Positions 17,069 through 25,579 of a stretch of DNA of 34,774 bases are shown piece by piece (positions within the stretch are counted from its first letter, which is position 1; every line of letters starts with the position of its first letter). Source of the DNA: an uncultured Clostridia bacterium (lineage in GTDB: Bacteria > Bacillota > Clostridia > Lachnospirales > CAMVHY01); the NCBI GenBank assembly GCA_947427385.1, contig CANEHT010000013.1:1-34774 (forward strand), in the 5' to 3' direction. A program made the translations under genes and the position numbers. The notes under the pieces are model-generated. The model was given only the letters and a program-made list of their open reading frames with translations, did not search any database and was not told the origin of the DNA.

Positions 17069-18487
17069 TTGAAAAAATATGTTGAGGCAATTACCGATAT
17101 GGATAAAGATTTCGCACTATGGTATACGGATATTGTAAAGAAAGCCGAACTAATTGATTACTCATCCGTACGCGGATGTATGATTTTAAAACCATATGGG
17201 TATGCGATATGGGAGAGAATACAAAAAATTTTAGACCAAAAATTTAAAGAAACTAATCATGAAAATGTTTATATGCCAATATTTATTCCGGAGTCACTTT
17301 TACAAAAAGAAAAAGAACATGTAGAAGGATTTGCACCTGAAGTTGCATGGGTAACTCATGGAGGAAATGAGAAACTAACTGAAAAATTATGCGTACGTCC
17401 AACTTCAGAAACTTTATTTTGTGAGCACTATGCAAATATTATCCAATCGTATCGTGATTTACCAAAACTTTATAATCAATGGTGTTCAGTAGTACGTTGG
17501 GAGAAAACGACACGACCATTTTTACGTAGTTTAGAATTTTTATGGCAGGAAGGCCATACGGCACATACAACATTTGAGGAAGCAGAACAAGAAACATTAA
17601 AAATGTTAGATATTTATGCAGATTTTTGTGAAAAGATATTAGCAATACCAGTGATAAAAGGTAAAAAGACCGAGAATGAGAAATTTGCGGGCGCACTTTC
17701 AACTTATACGATAGAGAGTTTAATGCATGATGGACGCGCATTACAATCAGGAACGTCGCATAATTTTGGCGATGGATTTGCAAAAGCTTTTGACATTCAA
17801 TACACTGACAAGCAAAACAAATTACAATATGTTTACCAAACATCATGGGGAATATCGACGAGATTAATTGGCGCAATAATTATGGTTCATGGAGATAATA
17901 ATGGATTAGTTTTGCCGCCAAATATTGCTCCAATTCAAATTGCAATTATTCCAATCACAACAAAAAAATCTGAAGTAATTGACGCTGCAAAAATGATTGA
18001 AGCAAAATTAAAATCACAAAATTTACGTACAAAACTTGACTTGACAGATAAATCGGCCGGCTGGAAATTTAGTGAATATGAAATGAAAGGCGTACCGCTC
18101 CGAATTGAAATCGGCCCGCGCGATTTAGAAAATAATTCGGCAACATTTGTGCGACGTGATACAAATGAAAAAATTACGTTGCCGTTAAATAATTTTGACG
18201 CAAAAGAAATTTTAGATGCAATACAAAAAAATTTGTTTGATAAAGCTTTGGCGCATCGAAATAAAAATACGTTCAATGCAGAAAATTTAGAGCAGCTCGA
18301 AAAAATTTTGTCAAATACTCCTGGCTTTATAAAAGCAAATTGGTGTGGCAATTTAAATTGTGAATTGGCCGTTAAAGAAAAAACTGGCGCAACCGCTCGC
18401 TGTATTTCATTTGAACCTGCTAATGGAAAATGTGTTTGCTGTGGGAAAAACGCCCAGCATTTAGTTTATTGGGCAAAATCATACTAA
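17069..18487 (+). CDS. proS: Prolyl-tRNA synthetase, short archaeal/eukaryote-like type
   Basis: Charges tRNA-Pro with proline. At 472 residues it is the short ProS class that lacks the inserted editing domain of the E. coli type. Motif 2 is seen in [20 protein letters not shown] and motif 3 surroundings in [13 protein letters not shown]. The C-terminal extension has the zinc-type cysteines (NWCGNLNCE ... [10 protein letters not shown]) and ends in tyrosine, a class hallmark. The start appears to be TTG at 17069, six bases after GAGGTGG; no ATG is well placed. dnaX follows 12 bases later, suggesting one transcript. Confidence 0.95.
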   Translation: MKKYVEAITDMDKDFALWYTDIVKKAELIDYSSVRGCMILKPYGYAIWERIQKILDQKFKETNHENVYMPIFIPESLLQKEKEHVEGFAPEVAWVTHGGNEKLTEKLCVRPTSETLFCEHYANIIQSYRDLPKLYNQWCSVVRWEKTTRPFLRSLEFLWQEGHTAHTTFEEAEQETLKMLDIYADFCEKILAIPVIKGKKTENEKFAGALSTYTIESLMHDGRALQSGTSHNFGDGFAKAFDIQYTDKQNKLQYVYQTSWGISTRLIGAIIMVHGDNNGLVLPPNIAPIQIAIIPITTKKSEVIDAAKMIEAKLKSQNLRTKLDLTDKSAGWKFSEYEMKGVPLRIEIGPRDLENNSATFVRRDTNEKITLPLNNFDAKEILDAIQKNLFDKALAHRNKNTFNAENLEQLEKILSNTPGFIKANWCGNLNCELAVKEKTGATARCISFEPANGKCVCCGKNAQHLVYWAKSY

Positions 18488-18499
18488 GAGGTGGAAAAA

Positions 18500-19975
18500 A
18501 TGTATCTGGCTCTCTACCGAAAATATCGGCCAAAAAAATTTGCGGATGTCGTCGGCCAAAAACATATCGTAAAAACTTTACTCAATCAAATTACTGCTAA
18601 TCGTATCTCTCACGCTTATTTATTTTGTGGAACACATGGTACTGGTAAAACTTCTATTGCAAAAATTTTTGCAATGGCGGTAAATTGTTTTGACAATAAA
18701 AATGGTGAACCATGTATGGAATGTGAAAGCTGTAAAAATGTTTTGAGTAAACAAGACCCGAACATAATTGAAATTGATGCCGCAAGTAATAATGGCGTCG
18801 ACAATATCCGTGATATTCGCGATGAAGTAAAATATCCACCAATTAACGGCAAATACAAAATTTATATCATCGATGAAGTTCATATGCTATCAGTCGGCGC
18901 GTTCAATGCGTTATTGAAAACTTTAGAAGAGCCGCCATCACACGTAATTTTTATTTTGGCGACAACAGACCCACAAAAAATTCCTGCCACAATTCATTCA
19001 CGAACGCAACGATTTGATTTCAAACGAATTTTACCGCAAGAAATGTTTGACGCGATAAAAAAATATATGGCGGCCGAAAAAATTAATATCAGTGATGAAG
19101 CGATAAATTATGTGATACGATTGTCGGATGGCGCGATGCGTGATGCATTAAGCATTTTGGATCAGTGTATATCATTTTACTTCGGCGAGGAAATTTCACT
19201 GTCAAAAGTTATAAACATTACCGGTAATATCGACGATAAAAATTGCTGTGAGTTCCTAAACGCATTGAATGAAAAAAATGTAAAAAAAATTTTGGATATG
19301 ACAAATAAAATTGTTATGGATGGCAAAGAAATTTCACATTTCCTCTCTGCTTTAATTATGTTTTTACGCGATTGCCTCGTGTTCAAAAATATTGGCGACG
19401 ACGAAAATGTTTTACAATTATGGAATGACCGCGCACAAATTTTACAAAATTGTCAACTTTCTTCGCTAAATCAAATAAAATTACTGGAAGTTTTCTCGCA
19501 ATTACAAAATGAATTAAAATATGCTATCAATCCACGAATTTCATTTGAAATTTCGTGTATAAAATTTTGCTCGGATGATGAAAAAAAAAATATAATTCAA
19601 ACCAATAACGAAATAAAAATTTCAAAAAAAATTGACACGCCTGTAAAAAAAATAATACCGACGGACGTAAAAGAATTGATAAAAAAATGGCCGCAGATTG
19701 TCGCAAAATCTTCCGGCCTCTTAAAAGAAATTTTGAATTTGTCATACATCGGCTCGCTCAAAAATAATGTCGTCTATATAATTACAAACGATGCCGGTAG
19801 TAATGCAATATTAAAACAAAAAAAAGATGAAATTAAAAATTTAATCGATTTAGATTGCGAAATAGATTTCATTTGTAAAGATGATTATGAAGCCGAACAT
19901 AAAAAAATTTTCAATCAAGACGATGAAGAATTGAAAAAGCAACTCAAAAAAATTAATTTCCCTATTGAAAGCTAA
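18500..19975 (+). CDS. dnaX: DNA polymerase III subunit gamma/tau
   Basis: The clamp-loader ATPase of the replicase. The 491-residue protein opens with MYLALYRKYRPKKF. It has Walker A GTHGTGKT (44-51), the zinc module C63, C72, C75, C78 (PCMECESC), Walker B IIDEVH (123-128) and ATTDPQKIPATIHSRTQRF with the SRC-like arginine region. The C-terminal tail is rather short compared with many tau proteins. The ATG at 18500 is chosen because GAGGTGG precedes it; a GTG at 18491 lies inside that site. The usual partners ybaB and recR do not follow; instead comes repeat copy D. Confidence 0.94.
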   Translation: MYLALYRKYRPKKFADVVGQKHIVKTLLNQITANRISHAYLFCGTHGTGKTSIAKIFAMAVNCFDNKNGEPCMECESCKNVLSKQDPNIIEIDAASNNGVDNIRDIRDEVKYPPINGKYKIYIIDEVHMLSVGAFNALLKTLEEPPSHVIFILATTDPQKIPATIHSRTQRFDFKRILPQEMFDAIKKYMAAEKINISDEAINYVIRLSDGAMRDALSILDQCISFYFGEEISLSKVINITGNIDDKNCCEFLNALNEKNVKKILDMTNKIVMDGKEISHFLSALIMFLRDCLVFKNIGDDENVLQLWNDRAQILQNCQLSSLNQIKLLEVFSQLQNELKYAINPRISFEISCIKFCSDDEKKNIIQTNNEIKISKKIDTPVKKIIPTDVKELIKKWPQIVAKSSGLLKEILNLSYIGSLKNNVVYIITNDAGSNAILKQKKDEIKNLIDLDCEIDFICKDDYEAEHKKIFNQDDEELKKQLKKINFPIES

Positions 19976-19994
19976 AAAAATTTGATTTTTATTT

Positions 19995-20136
19995 AAGACC
20001 TTTACTTTTTTTCTTTGAAAAGAAAAAAAGTAAAACAAAAAAAGAAACTTTAACAAAAAATCTTTATGCTTCTGCATAAAGATTTTTTTATTAAAATTTT
20101 TTTGGTTCTTTTTTTATAAAAAAAGAACGGTTTTAA
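19995..20136. repeat. Modular triple-hairpin repeat, copy D (alpha-core-beta)
   Basis: It fills the gap between converging dnaX and lepB. The left alpha hairpin is TTACTTTTTTTCTTTG...AAAAAAAGTAA, and the central stem CTTTATGC/GCATAAAG. The right beta hairpin is GGTTCTTTTTTTATAAAAAA followed by AGAACGG. Compared with other copies the central stem has a G-to-A change matched by a C-to-T change on the other side. Confidence 0.9.
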
Positions 20137-20140
20137 TTTT

Positions 20141-20683
20141 TTATTGTGATTTTTTATAAATATTACCAAAGGACGGCGACGTTCTAAACAATGCTTTGCC
20201 TAATATTCTTTCACGTTTCAAAAAAGTATTACTCCAATATCGAGAGTCATTTGAATTATTTCGATTATCACCCATCATAAAATAGCAACCATTAGGAATA
20301 TAATACGGGCCGGCAAATTCATAAGTTTCTTTATCCAAAAAATTTTCTTCTAACGGCTCATCATTTATATAAACTTTTCCTGATACAACTTCTAATTTTT
20401 CTCCAGGCATTCCAATGATACGTTTTATGAATAAATTTTTTTCATTATCAGGTGGAATAAATACAACAATATCAAAACGTTTTGGTGATGAAAATAAATA
20501 ATTTAAACGGTTAACTAATAAACTATCGCCAGTCATTAAAGTTTTTTCCATTGAACTTGATGGGATATATGCGTTTAAGATTACGAAGCGATTAAAAAAT
20601 AAAGCGATAACGATAGAGGTACATATTAAAATGATGAAATCGAAAGCCTCAAGAAAACGCTCTGAGCATAAAAAATTTTTCAT
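20141..20683 (-). CDS. lepB: Signal peptidase I
   Basis: Membrane serine protease that removes signal peptides from exported proteins. The 180 residues have one N-terminal membrane helix (about 14-35, FDFIILICTSIVIALFF), the catalytic Ser in PSSSMEKTL (S44), the catalytic Lys in FIKRIIGMPGE (K88), and the C-terminal boxes GDNRNNSNDSR. It is of the compact Gram-positive SipS type. It follows the YvlB-type gene by 17 bases, so the two probably share a transcript. The symbol could equally be sipS. Confidence 0.95.
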   Translation of the reverse strand: MKNFLCSERFLEAFDFIILICTSIVIALFFNRFVILNAYIPSSSMEKTLMTGDSLLVNRLNYLFSSPKRFDIVVFIPPDNEKNLFIKRIIGMPGEKLEVVSGKVYINDEPLEENFLDKETYEFAGPYYIPNGCYFMMGDNRNNSNDSRYWSNTFLKRERILGKALFRTSPSFGNIYKKSQ

Positions 20684-20700
20684 CGATATTAATTCACATC

Positions 20701-21021
20701 CTAATCATTTTGTTCGCTATCAGATTTATCGGATAATTTATTAGATAAATCTTGAATAACGTTAGCAGTTTTTTGGATAACAGATTGAGTAGTTTTTCTA
20801 ACTTTTGGCTCCATATTTTTATATACTTCACTAACTTTATTACCTAAATCTTTAGCGATACTATCAACATTTTTAGAAAGTTTTTTAATTTTTTCCTCAA
20901 AGTCTTTAGATTTATTATCACATTCTTTAAACTTCATAGAATCAAATAATTTTACGGCGTCGTCAACATTAATTTTACCATCTTCAAGCATTTGTAAAAC
21001 TTTTAAACGTTCTTCTTTCAT
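20701..21021 (-). CDS. YvlB/SHOCT-like domain protein, 106 aa
   Basis: The N-terminal 30 residues (EERLKVLQMLEDGKINVDDAVKLFDSM) form the short helical SHOCT-like module seen at the start of YvlB-type and related envelope stress proteins. The rest (about 40-106) is a Lys/Asp/Ser-rich amphipathic helix series (KKLSKNVDSIAKDLGNKV), resembling lipid- or membrane-surface-binding helices. No signal peptide. The start at 21021 follows AAAGGAGG; the longer frame to 21084 has no site. It probably shares a transcript with lepB. The exact role is unknown. Confidence 0.7.
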   Translation of the reverse strand: MKEERLKVLQMLEDGKINVDDAVKLFDSMKFKECDNKSKDFEEKIKKLSKNVDSIAKDLGNKVSEVYKNMEPKVRKTTQSVIQKTANVIQDLSNKLSDKSDSEQND

Positions 21022-21151
21022 AAAAAATTCCTCCTTTAATTGTAAAATTTTTATTCGATGAAAAAAATCAAAGCGTTTTATCATTATTATAACTCAAAAA
21101 TACGAGAAAAATTATCAATGCAAAAAAAATTAATTTGTAATATGTATCTTC

Positions 21152-21181
21152 TTGCATAAATTTATTTCCACATGATATAAT
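21152..21181 (+). promoter_or_regulatory. Candidate antisense-RNA promoter facing the small toxin-like gene
   Basis: TTGCAT (21152-21157), 18 bases, TATAAT (21176-21181) on the plus strand. A transcript would start near 21188 and run through the 3' end and body of the minus-strand gene at 21282-21464. It would reach the T-rich terminator at 21578-21637 if not stopped earlier. No plus-strand gene lies there, so the likely product is an antisense RNA. Confidence 0.45.
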
Positions 21182-21190
21182 AATTACATA

Positions 21191-21216
21191 AAAAAAGAGA
21201 GAGTACTAACTCTCCC
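21191..21216 (-). terminator. Terminator of the toxin-like gene
   Basis: On the minus strand GGGAGAGTTAGTACTCTCTC forms a stem (GAGAGT/ACTCTC) followed by a run of T. Just upstream on the same strand is another stem, CCGCC/GGCGG-like (21227-21241). Confidence 0.7.
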
Positions 21217-21281
21217 TTGTGGCAATCCGCTAAAAAGGCGGAGGCTTGCTAACGGTTAATTAAAAAATTTATACTAATTCT

Positions 21282-21464
21282 TTACCGTTGCTTACCTTTG
21301 CGAGAGGGGCAACGGTTCTTTTTTGTAATTTTTGGTTCTAGCTCATTTAGTTTTTGATTAATTTTATAATCAATAAACCAATCGAGTAAACCAAATAACA
21401 AAACCAGAACACTGGCGATTTTTGAAATGATATCAATAATCAGATTCAAATCTGCCACTTGCAT
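21282..21464 (-). CDS. Small hydrophobic peptide, candidate type I (holin-like/TxpA-like) toxin
   Basis: A 60-residue protein with one membrane helix (about residues 9-31, IIDIISKIASVLVLLFGLLDW) and a highly basic tail (ITKKNRCPSRKGKQR). This is the size and build of type I toxins such as TxpA and the annotated holin-like toxins. The ATG at 21464 follows AAGGAGG closely; a TTG six codons upstream is possible. The mRNA 5' leader (21485-21500) and the 3' trailer (21239-21253) are complementary over 15 pairs with one bulge. A plus-strand promoter faces it. Sequence similarity to a named family is not certain. Confidence 0.65.
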   Translation of the reverse strand: MQVADLNLIIDIISKIASVLVLLFGLLDWFIDYKINQKLNELEPKITKKNRCPSRKGKQR

Positions 21465-21530
21465 CGCCCTCCTTTCTTTCAAGGGTTAAGCAAGCCTCCG
21501 TTGTCCCTTTATCGCAATTGCCATATCTTT

Positions 21531-21539
21531 ATTATAGCA
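21531..21539 (-). promoter_or_regulatory. Extended -10 promoter of the toxin-like gene
   Basis: On the minus strand TGCTATAAT is a perfect extended -10. The start would be near 21524, giving a leader of about 60 bases that contains the CGGAGGCTTGC stretch complementary to the 3' trailer. Confidence 0.5.
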
Positions 21540-21577
21540 AATTATTCACGTATTTAAAATATCACAACCATTTTTTA

Positions 21578-21637
21578 TAAAAAGAGGATGCACTCTATGA
21601 ATTCATAGTTTTGTGTGCATCCTCTTTTTTTTATTTT
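21578..21637. terminator. Bidirectional terminator downstream of lysS
   Basis: AAAGAGGATGCAC pairs with GTGCATCCTCTTT, and an inner palindrome CTATGAATTCATAG sits in the loop. There are T runs on both sides. It ends lysS transcripts on the minus strand and could end an antisense RNA on the plus strand. Confidence 0.8.
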
Positions 21638-21698
21638 GAACTAGTTAATTCATATTTTACATATATGAAACTGCAACCTATATATTTTATCGTATAAA

Positions 21699-23165
21699 TT
21701 ATTTGTCATTCGGTAATGACTTCATCGTCGGGAATAATAAAATATCACGAATTGAAGCTGAATCTGTAAACAACATAACTAATCTATCAATACCAATGCC
21801 AAGTCCACCAGTCGGCGGCATTCCATATTCCATTGCTGTCAAAAAATCTTCATCAATCATATTAGCTTCATCATCGCCCGCATCGCGTAATTTTTCTTGA
21901 TATAAAAATCTTTCACGTTGATCAATTGGATCATTTAATTCTGAATAAGCATTTGCAAATTCGCGTCCAATGATAAATAATTCAAAGCGCTCAGTATAAT
22001 CTGGATTGTCAGGTTTTCGTTTTGTAAGCGGTGAAATCTCAACCGGATGATCCAACAAAAATGTTGGCATTACCAAATTTTTTTCGGCGTATTCTTCAAA
22101 AAATAAATTTAACAAATCACCTTTACGATGATACGGTTCATATTTTATATTTCGTTCGTCAGCTAATTTTTTTGCTTGTTCAAGATTAATTTGCGTAAAA
22201 TCAATGTCGGCATATTTTTTCACAGCGTCAAGCATTGTAATTTTCTCAAATGGTTTTTCCAAATCAATTTCAACGTCGCCAAATTTTATCACGTACGAAT
22301 TATAAATTTGTTTAGCAATAAATTTAAACAAATTTTCGGTTAAATCCATCATATCATTATAATCAGCATAAGCCTGATACAATTCTAACAAAGTAAATTC
22401 AGGATTATGTTTGATACTGATACCTTCGTTACGAAAAACGCGTCCCATTTCATAAACCTTATCAAAGCCGCCAATAATTAATTTTTTCAGCGGCAATTCA
22501 AGTGCTATTCGCATATACATATCAATATTCAAAGCATTATGATGTGTAATAAATGGGCGAGCATTTGCGCCGCCAGGAATAGTTTGCAGAATTGGTGTTT
22601 CAACTTCGAGGAAATTTTTTTCGTCCAAAAATTTTCTAATAGCTTTAATGATATTTGAGCGCAGCAAAAATTTATTTTTCACGTCAGAATTTACAATCAA
22701 ATCCAAATATCTTTGACGATAGCGAATTTCCTGATCGACAAGTCCATGAAATTTTTCAGGTAATGCACGCAAACTTTTTGCAAGCAGTATAATTTTTTCG
22801 ACGCGTATTGAAATTTCACCTTTATGTGTTTTAAAAACGGTGCCATTTATACCAACGAAATCACCGATATCAAATTTTTTGAACTCATTATAAAAATCTT
22901 CACCGATTTCGTCACGTTTTACATAAATTTGAATTCGAGCCGATGAATCTTGTAAATTACCGAAAGATGCTTTTCCCATAATTCTTTTAGTCATTAAGCG
23001 TCCGGCAACTTTTACGTTTTTATTTTCGAACGCATCAAAATTTTCGATTATAGATTTATTTAAAGTATCCGTTTGGAATTTAACGATTTCGAACGGATTT
23101 TTATTTGCTAATTTTAAGTCATTTAATTTTTCAATACGAATATCGTCTATCAATTTTTTATTCAC
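21699..23165 (-). CDS. lysS: Lysyl-tRNA synthetase, class II
   Basis: Charges tRNA-Lys, one of which lies at the window start. The 488 residues comprise an N-terminal OB-fold anticodon domain (about 45-140, with VKVAGRLMTKRIMGKASF) and a class II core. Motif 2 is FRNEGISIKHNPEFTLLELY and motif 3 is GGLGIGIDRLVML near the end. The start appears to be a GTG at 23165 with only a weak AAAAAG-type site, so the exact start is less certain than the gene. The promoter side borders the origin-like region. Confidence 0.95.
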   Translation of the reverse strand: MNKKLIDDIRIEKLNDLKLANKNPFEIVKFQTDTLNKSIIENFDAFENKNVKVAGRLMTKRIMGKASFGNLQDSSARIQIYVKRDEIGEDFYNEFKKFDIGDFVGINGTVFKTHKGEISIRVEKIILLAKSLRALPEKFHGLVDQEIRYRQRYLDLIVNSDVKNKFLLRSNIIKAIRKFLDEKNFLEVETPILQTIPGGANARPFITHHNALNIDMYMRIALELPLKKLIIGGFDKVYEMGRVFRNEGISIKHNPEFTLLELYQAYADYNDMMDLTENLFKFIAKQIYNSYVIKFGDVEIDLEKPFEKITMLDAVKKYADIDFTQINLEQAKKLADERNIKYEPYHRKGDLLNLFFEEYAEKNLVMPTFLLDHPVEISPLTKRKPDNPDYTERFELFIIGREFANAYSELNDPIDQRERFLYQEKLRDAGDDEANMIDEDFLTAMEYGMPPTGGLGIGIDRLVMLFTDSASIRDILLFPTMKSLPNDK

Positions 23166-23193
23166 CTTTTTACTTTTGTTTTTTAATCACAGT

Positions 23194-23389
23194 CTTTATT
23201 AATATAATAAATTTATTTTAGTAGATAAAGTAGTAGGGATTGTTGATATGTATAAAACATGTTAAAAATATCTCGTAATGATTAATAAAGAAATTGAAAA
23301 CATTGTGGATAACTTCTTCAAAACTGTAATTTAATCCACATTATACACAATTTTTTTTTTTAATTGCAATTATGAACATTTTCTCCACA
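23194..23389. other. Origin-like region: AT-rich stretch, DnaA-trio-like motif and DnaA-box cluster
   Basis: About 25 bases of pure A/T (23194-23218) run into TAGTAGATAAAGTAGTAG (23219-23236). In triplets this is TAG TAG ATA AAG TAG TAG, five of six fitting the DnaA-trio rule. Then come GGAT and a box-like TGTTGATAT (23241-23249, seven of nine). Two consensus DnaA boxes follow: TGTGGATAA (23304-23312, reverse of TTATCCACA) and TTATACACA (23341-23349). There are also near matches TAATCCACA (23332-23340) and TTCTCCACA (23381-23389), with a T run between. The order and the four-base spacing resemble the Bacillus subtilis oriC core as I recall it. No dnaA or dnaN is in the window. Confidence 0.5.
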
Positions 23390-23412
23390 CTTTATTCTCT
23401 TTTTAATGTTGA

Positions 23413-23540
23413 TAAAAACCGTTCTTTTTTTATAAAAAAAGAACCAAAAAAATTTTAATAAAAAAAATCTTTGTGCAAGCGCACAAAGATTTTTAGTTAA
23501 AGTTCTTTTGATTACTTTTCTTTCAAGAAAAGTAAGATTT
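23413..23540. repeat. Modular triple-hairpin repeat, copy E (beta-core-alpha)
   Basis: The left beta hairpin is CCGTTCTTTTTTTATAAAAA continuing to GAACC. The central stem is CTTTGTGC-aagc-GCACAAAG and the right alpha hairpin TTACTTTTCTTTCAAGAAAA ending GTAAG. It is the first of two tandem copies. Confidence 0.92.
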
Positions 23541-23552
23541 AGATATAGAAAT

Positions 23553-23680
23553 AAAAATCATTCTTTTTTTATAAAAAAAGAACCAAAAAAATTTTAATAA
23601 AAAAATCTTTGTGCGCTTGCACAAAGATTTTTTAGTTAAAGTTCTTTTGTTACTTTTCTTTCAAGAAAAGTAAGGTCTTA
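23553..23680. repeat. Modular triple-hairpin repeat, copy F (beta-core-alpha), tandem with E
   Basis: Nearly identical to copy E and in the same orientation, 13 bases further on. The left beta hairpin begins at 23557. The central stem is CTTTGTGC-gctt-GCACAAAG, and the right alpha hairpin ends with GTAAGGTCTTA. Confidence 0.92.
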
Positions 23681-23685
23681 TAATT

Positions 23686-23760
23686 TTAAGCGTAAACTTT
23701 TTGAGAAAAAATTATAAGTAAAAGAAGAAAGATTATAATTATAGAAATATTTTTTTTCAT
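23686..23760 (-). CDS. 24-residue hydrophobic peptide
   Basis: A short frame with a strong ribosome-binding site (GGAGG, nine bases before the ATG). The product starts MKKNIS, continues with a run of Ile, Phe and Leu (IIIIFLLLLIIF) and ends SQKVYA then stop. It looks like a bare signal peptide or a tiny single-span membrane protein. It lies between repeat copy F and malQ on the opposite strand. The RBS and the perfect membrane-helix length argue that it is translated; no homologue can be claimed. Confidence 0.5.
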   Translation of the reverse strand: MKKNISIIIIFLLLLIIFSQKVYA

Positions 23761-23860
23761 TTTGTAATACCTCCATGAAAAAATTTTAAAGTACAGACTT
23801 CAGAATTTACTATCGAATTTATGCAGAATTTTTTTACATTCTTCGCTATAACTTGTCATA

Positions 23861-23890
23861 TTGAATTGATTTTTTTTATTCAGTTATAAT
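23861..23890 (+). promoter_or_regulatory. Sigma-A-type promoter of malQ
   Basis: TTGAAT (23861-23866), 18 bases, TATAAT (23885-23890), placed 32 bases before the malQ start. Confidence 0.6.
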
Positions 23891-23922
23891 AAACAATTAA
23901 AATGGTTAAGGAGGTTTTACTT

Positions 23923-25500
23923 ATGATATTAAAAAGATGTGCGGGAGTTTTACTTCATCCAACTTCTTTATATGGAAAGTATGGGATAGGAGATTTAGGT
24001 CAAGCATGTTATGAGTTCATTGATTTTTTACATGCGAGCCATCAGAAAATTTGGCAAGTCTTACCGATAAATCCAATAAGTTTTGGTAATTCACCATATC
24101 AAAGTTTTTCGACATTCGCTAAAAATTATTTACTAATAAGTCCCGAAATTTTATTACAAAAAAAATATTTATCAGCTGAAAATTTTACCGATATTCCTAA
24201 TTTTGACCAGTATAATGTAGATTATGAACGTGTTGCACAATTTAAATCAAATCTATCTCGTATTGCATTCACAAATTTTTGTAAGGATATCCCTAAAAAA
24301 TTTATTGAGTTTTGTGAGGGAAATTCAGATTGGCTCGATGATTACTCACTTTTTTTATCACTAAAAAATTATTTCGTTTCATATCGTACTAAAAATAAAA
24401 ATAGTCCTGAAATTGAAAATGATTTAAAAAAATTAGCAGACATACTTCCATTAAATCTCGTAAATGATTATTATTTTGGTGCAGTTTGGTCTACTTGGCC
24501 TCATGATATTGTACAACGTGATAAAAATTGTTTGGATAAATGGCGTAAAATTTTTGCCGATGAAATCCTCTACCATAAATTTTTACAGTTTGAATTCTTT
24601 GAGCAATGGATTGCTATTAAAAATTATGCAAATTCGAAAAATGTTTCTATCATTGGTGATATCCCAATCTTTGTCGCGTATGATAGTGCTGATGTTTGGG
24701 TTAATAAAAATTTATTTGAATTGGATTCTAATTTCTTCCCAACCGTTATCGCTGGAGTTCCACCTGATTATTTTAGTACGACTGGCCAACTTTGGGGTAA
24801 TCCACTTTATAAATGGAGTGCACATAAAAATTCCGGATATAATTGGTGGATTAAACGTATAAAAAATATTTTTCAGTACGTTAATATTTTACGTATTGAC
24901 CATTTTCGTGGATTTGAATCTTATTGGGCAGTTCCATTTGGTGAAAAAACTGCTGTTAATGGAAAATGGGAAATAGGGCCCGGTAAAAATTTTTTTGATA
25001 TCGTTGAAAAAAAATTAGGTAAGCTTCCTATTATTGCTGAAGATTTAGGAATAATTACGGAGAAAGTTTTAATTTTACGTGATAGTTGTAATTTTCCTGG
25101 AATGAAAATTTTACAGTTCGCATTTGATGGTACAAATAATAATTATCATTTACCGCATAATTTTGAAACGACAAATATTGTTGCTTATACTGGAACTCAT
25201 GATAATGATACGACCGTTGGTTGGTATGAGAAATCTCCTGAGAATTTTAAAGATCAATTTCGCCGCTATATGAATGTTTCGGGCAATGACCCTGCTTGGG
25301 ATTTAATTAAATTGTTATATTCAAGTGTGGCTGCTTATGCAATTGTTCCTATTCAAGATTTAATGGGTTTAAATTCTTCCGCACGTATGAATTTACCTGG
25401 AAATTCTAACGATAATTGGCGCTTTAGATTTACTAAACAAATGTTATCTGATGAGATAAAAAATAAATTGCTTTACCTTTGTAATCTGTTTGATAGATAA
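23923..25500 (+). CDS. malQ: 4-alpha-glucanotransferase (amylomaltase, GH77)
   Basis: Transfers glucan segments between maltodextrins, in glycogen or maltodextrin metabolism in the cytoplasm. At 525 residues it is the normal bacterial length. Family marks are PTSLYGKYGIGDLG and WQVLPINPISFGNSPYQSFS near the N-terminus, the nucleophile Asp in LRIDHFRGFE, the acid/base Glu in IAEDLG, and THDNDT. The start at 23923 follows AAGGAGG; a longer frame from 23902 has no site. No other glycogen genes are adjacent. Confidence 0.96.
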   Translation: MILKRCAGVLLHPTSLYGKYGIGDLGQACYEFIDFLHASHQKIWQVLPINPISFGNSPYQSFSTFAKNYLLISPEILLQKKYLSAENFTDIPNFDQYNVDYERVAQFKSNLSRIAFTNFCKDIPKKFIEFCEGNSDWLDDYSLFLSLKNYFVSYRTKNKNSPEIENDLKKLADILPLNLVNDYYFGAVWSTWPHDIVQRDKNCLDKWRKIFADEILYHKFLQFEFFEQWIAIKNYANSKNVSIIGDIPIFVAYDSADVWVNKNLFELDSNFFPTVIAGVPPDYFSTTGQLWGNPLYKWSAHKNSGYNWWIKRIKNIFQYVNILRIDHFRGFESYWAVPFGEKTAVNGKWEIGPGKNFFDIVEKKLGKLPIIAEDLGIITEKVLILRDSCNFPGMKILQFAFDGTNNNYHLPHNFETTNIVAYTGTHDNDTTVGWYEKSPENFKDQFRRYMNVSGNDPAWDLIKLLYSSVAAYAIVPIQDLMGLNSSARMNLPGNSNDNWRFRFTKQMLSDEIKNKLLYLCNLFDR

Positions 25501-25510
25501 AAATAAAATC

Positions 25511-25539
25511 TTGACATTCAATATATTATGTGTTATTAT
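25511..25539 (+). promoter_or_regulatory. Strong sigma-A-type promoter
   Basis: TTGACA (25511-25516), exactly 17 bases, TATTAT (25534-25539), followed by the unknown gene at 25580. Confidence 0.7.
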
Positions 25540-25579
25540 ATTTAGGTAACATTAATTTTATTACAAGGGAGTGATTATT

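Noticed and set aside
23413..23680. Tandem repeats E and F as a CRISPR array
   Set aside because: The units are long palindromes in direct tandem without uniform spacers, only two are adjacent, and no cas genes are present.
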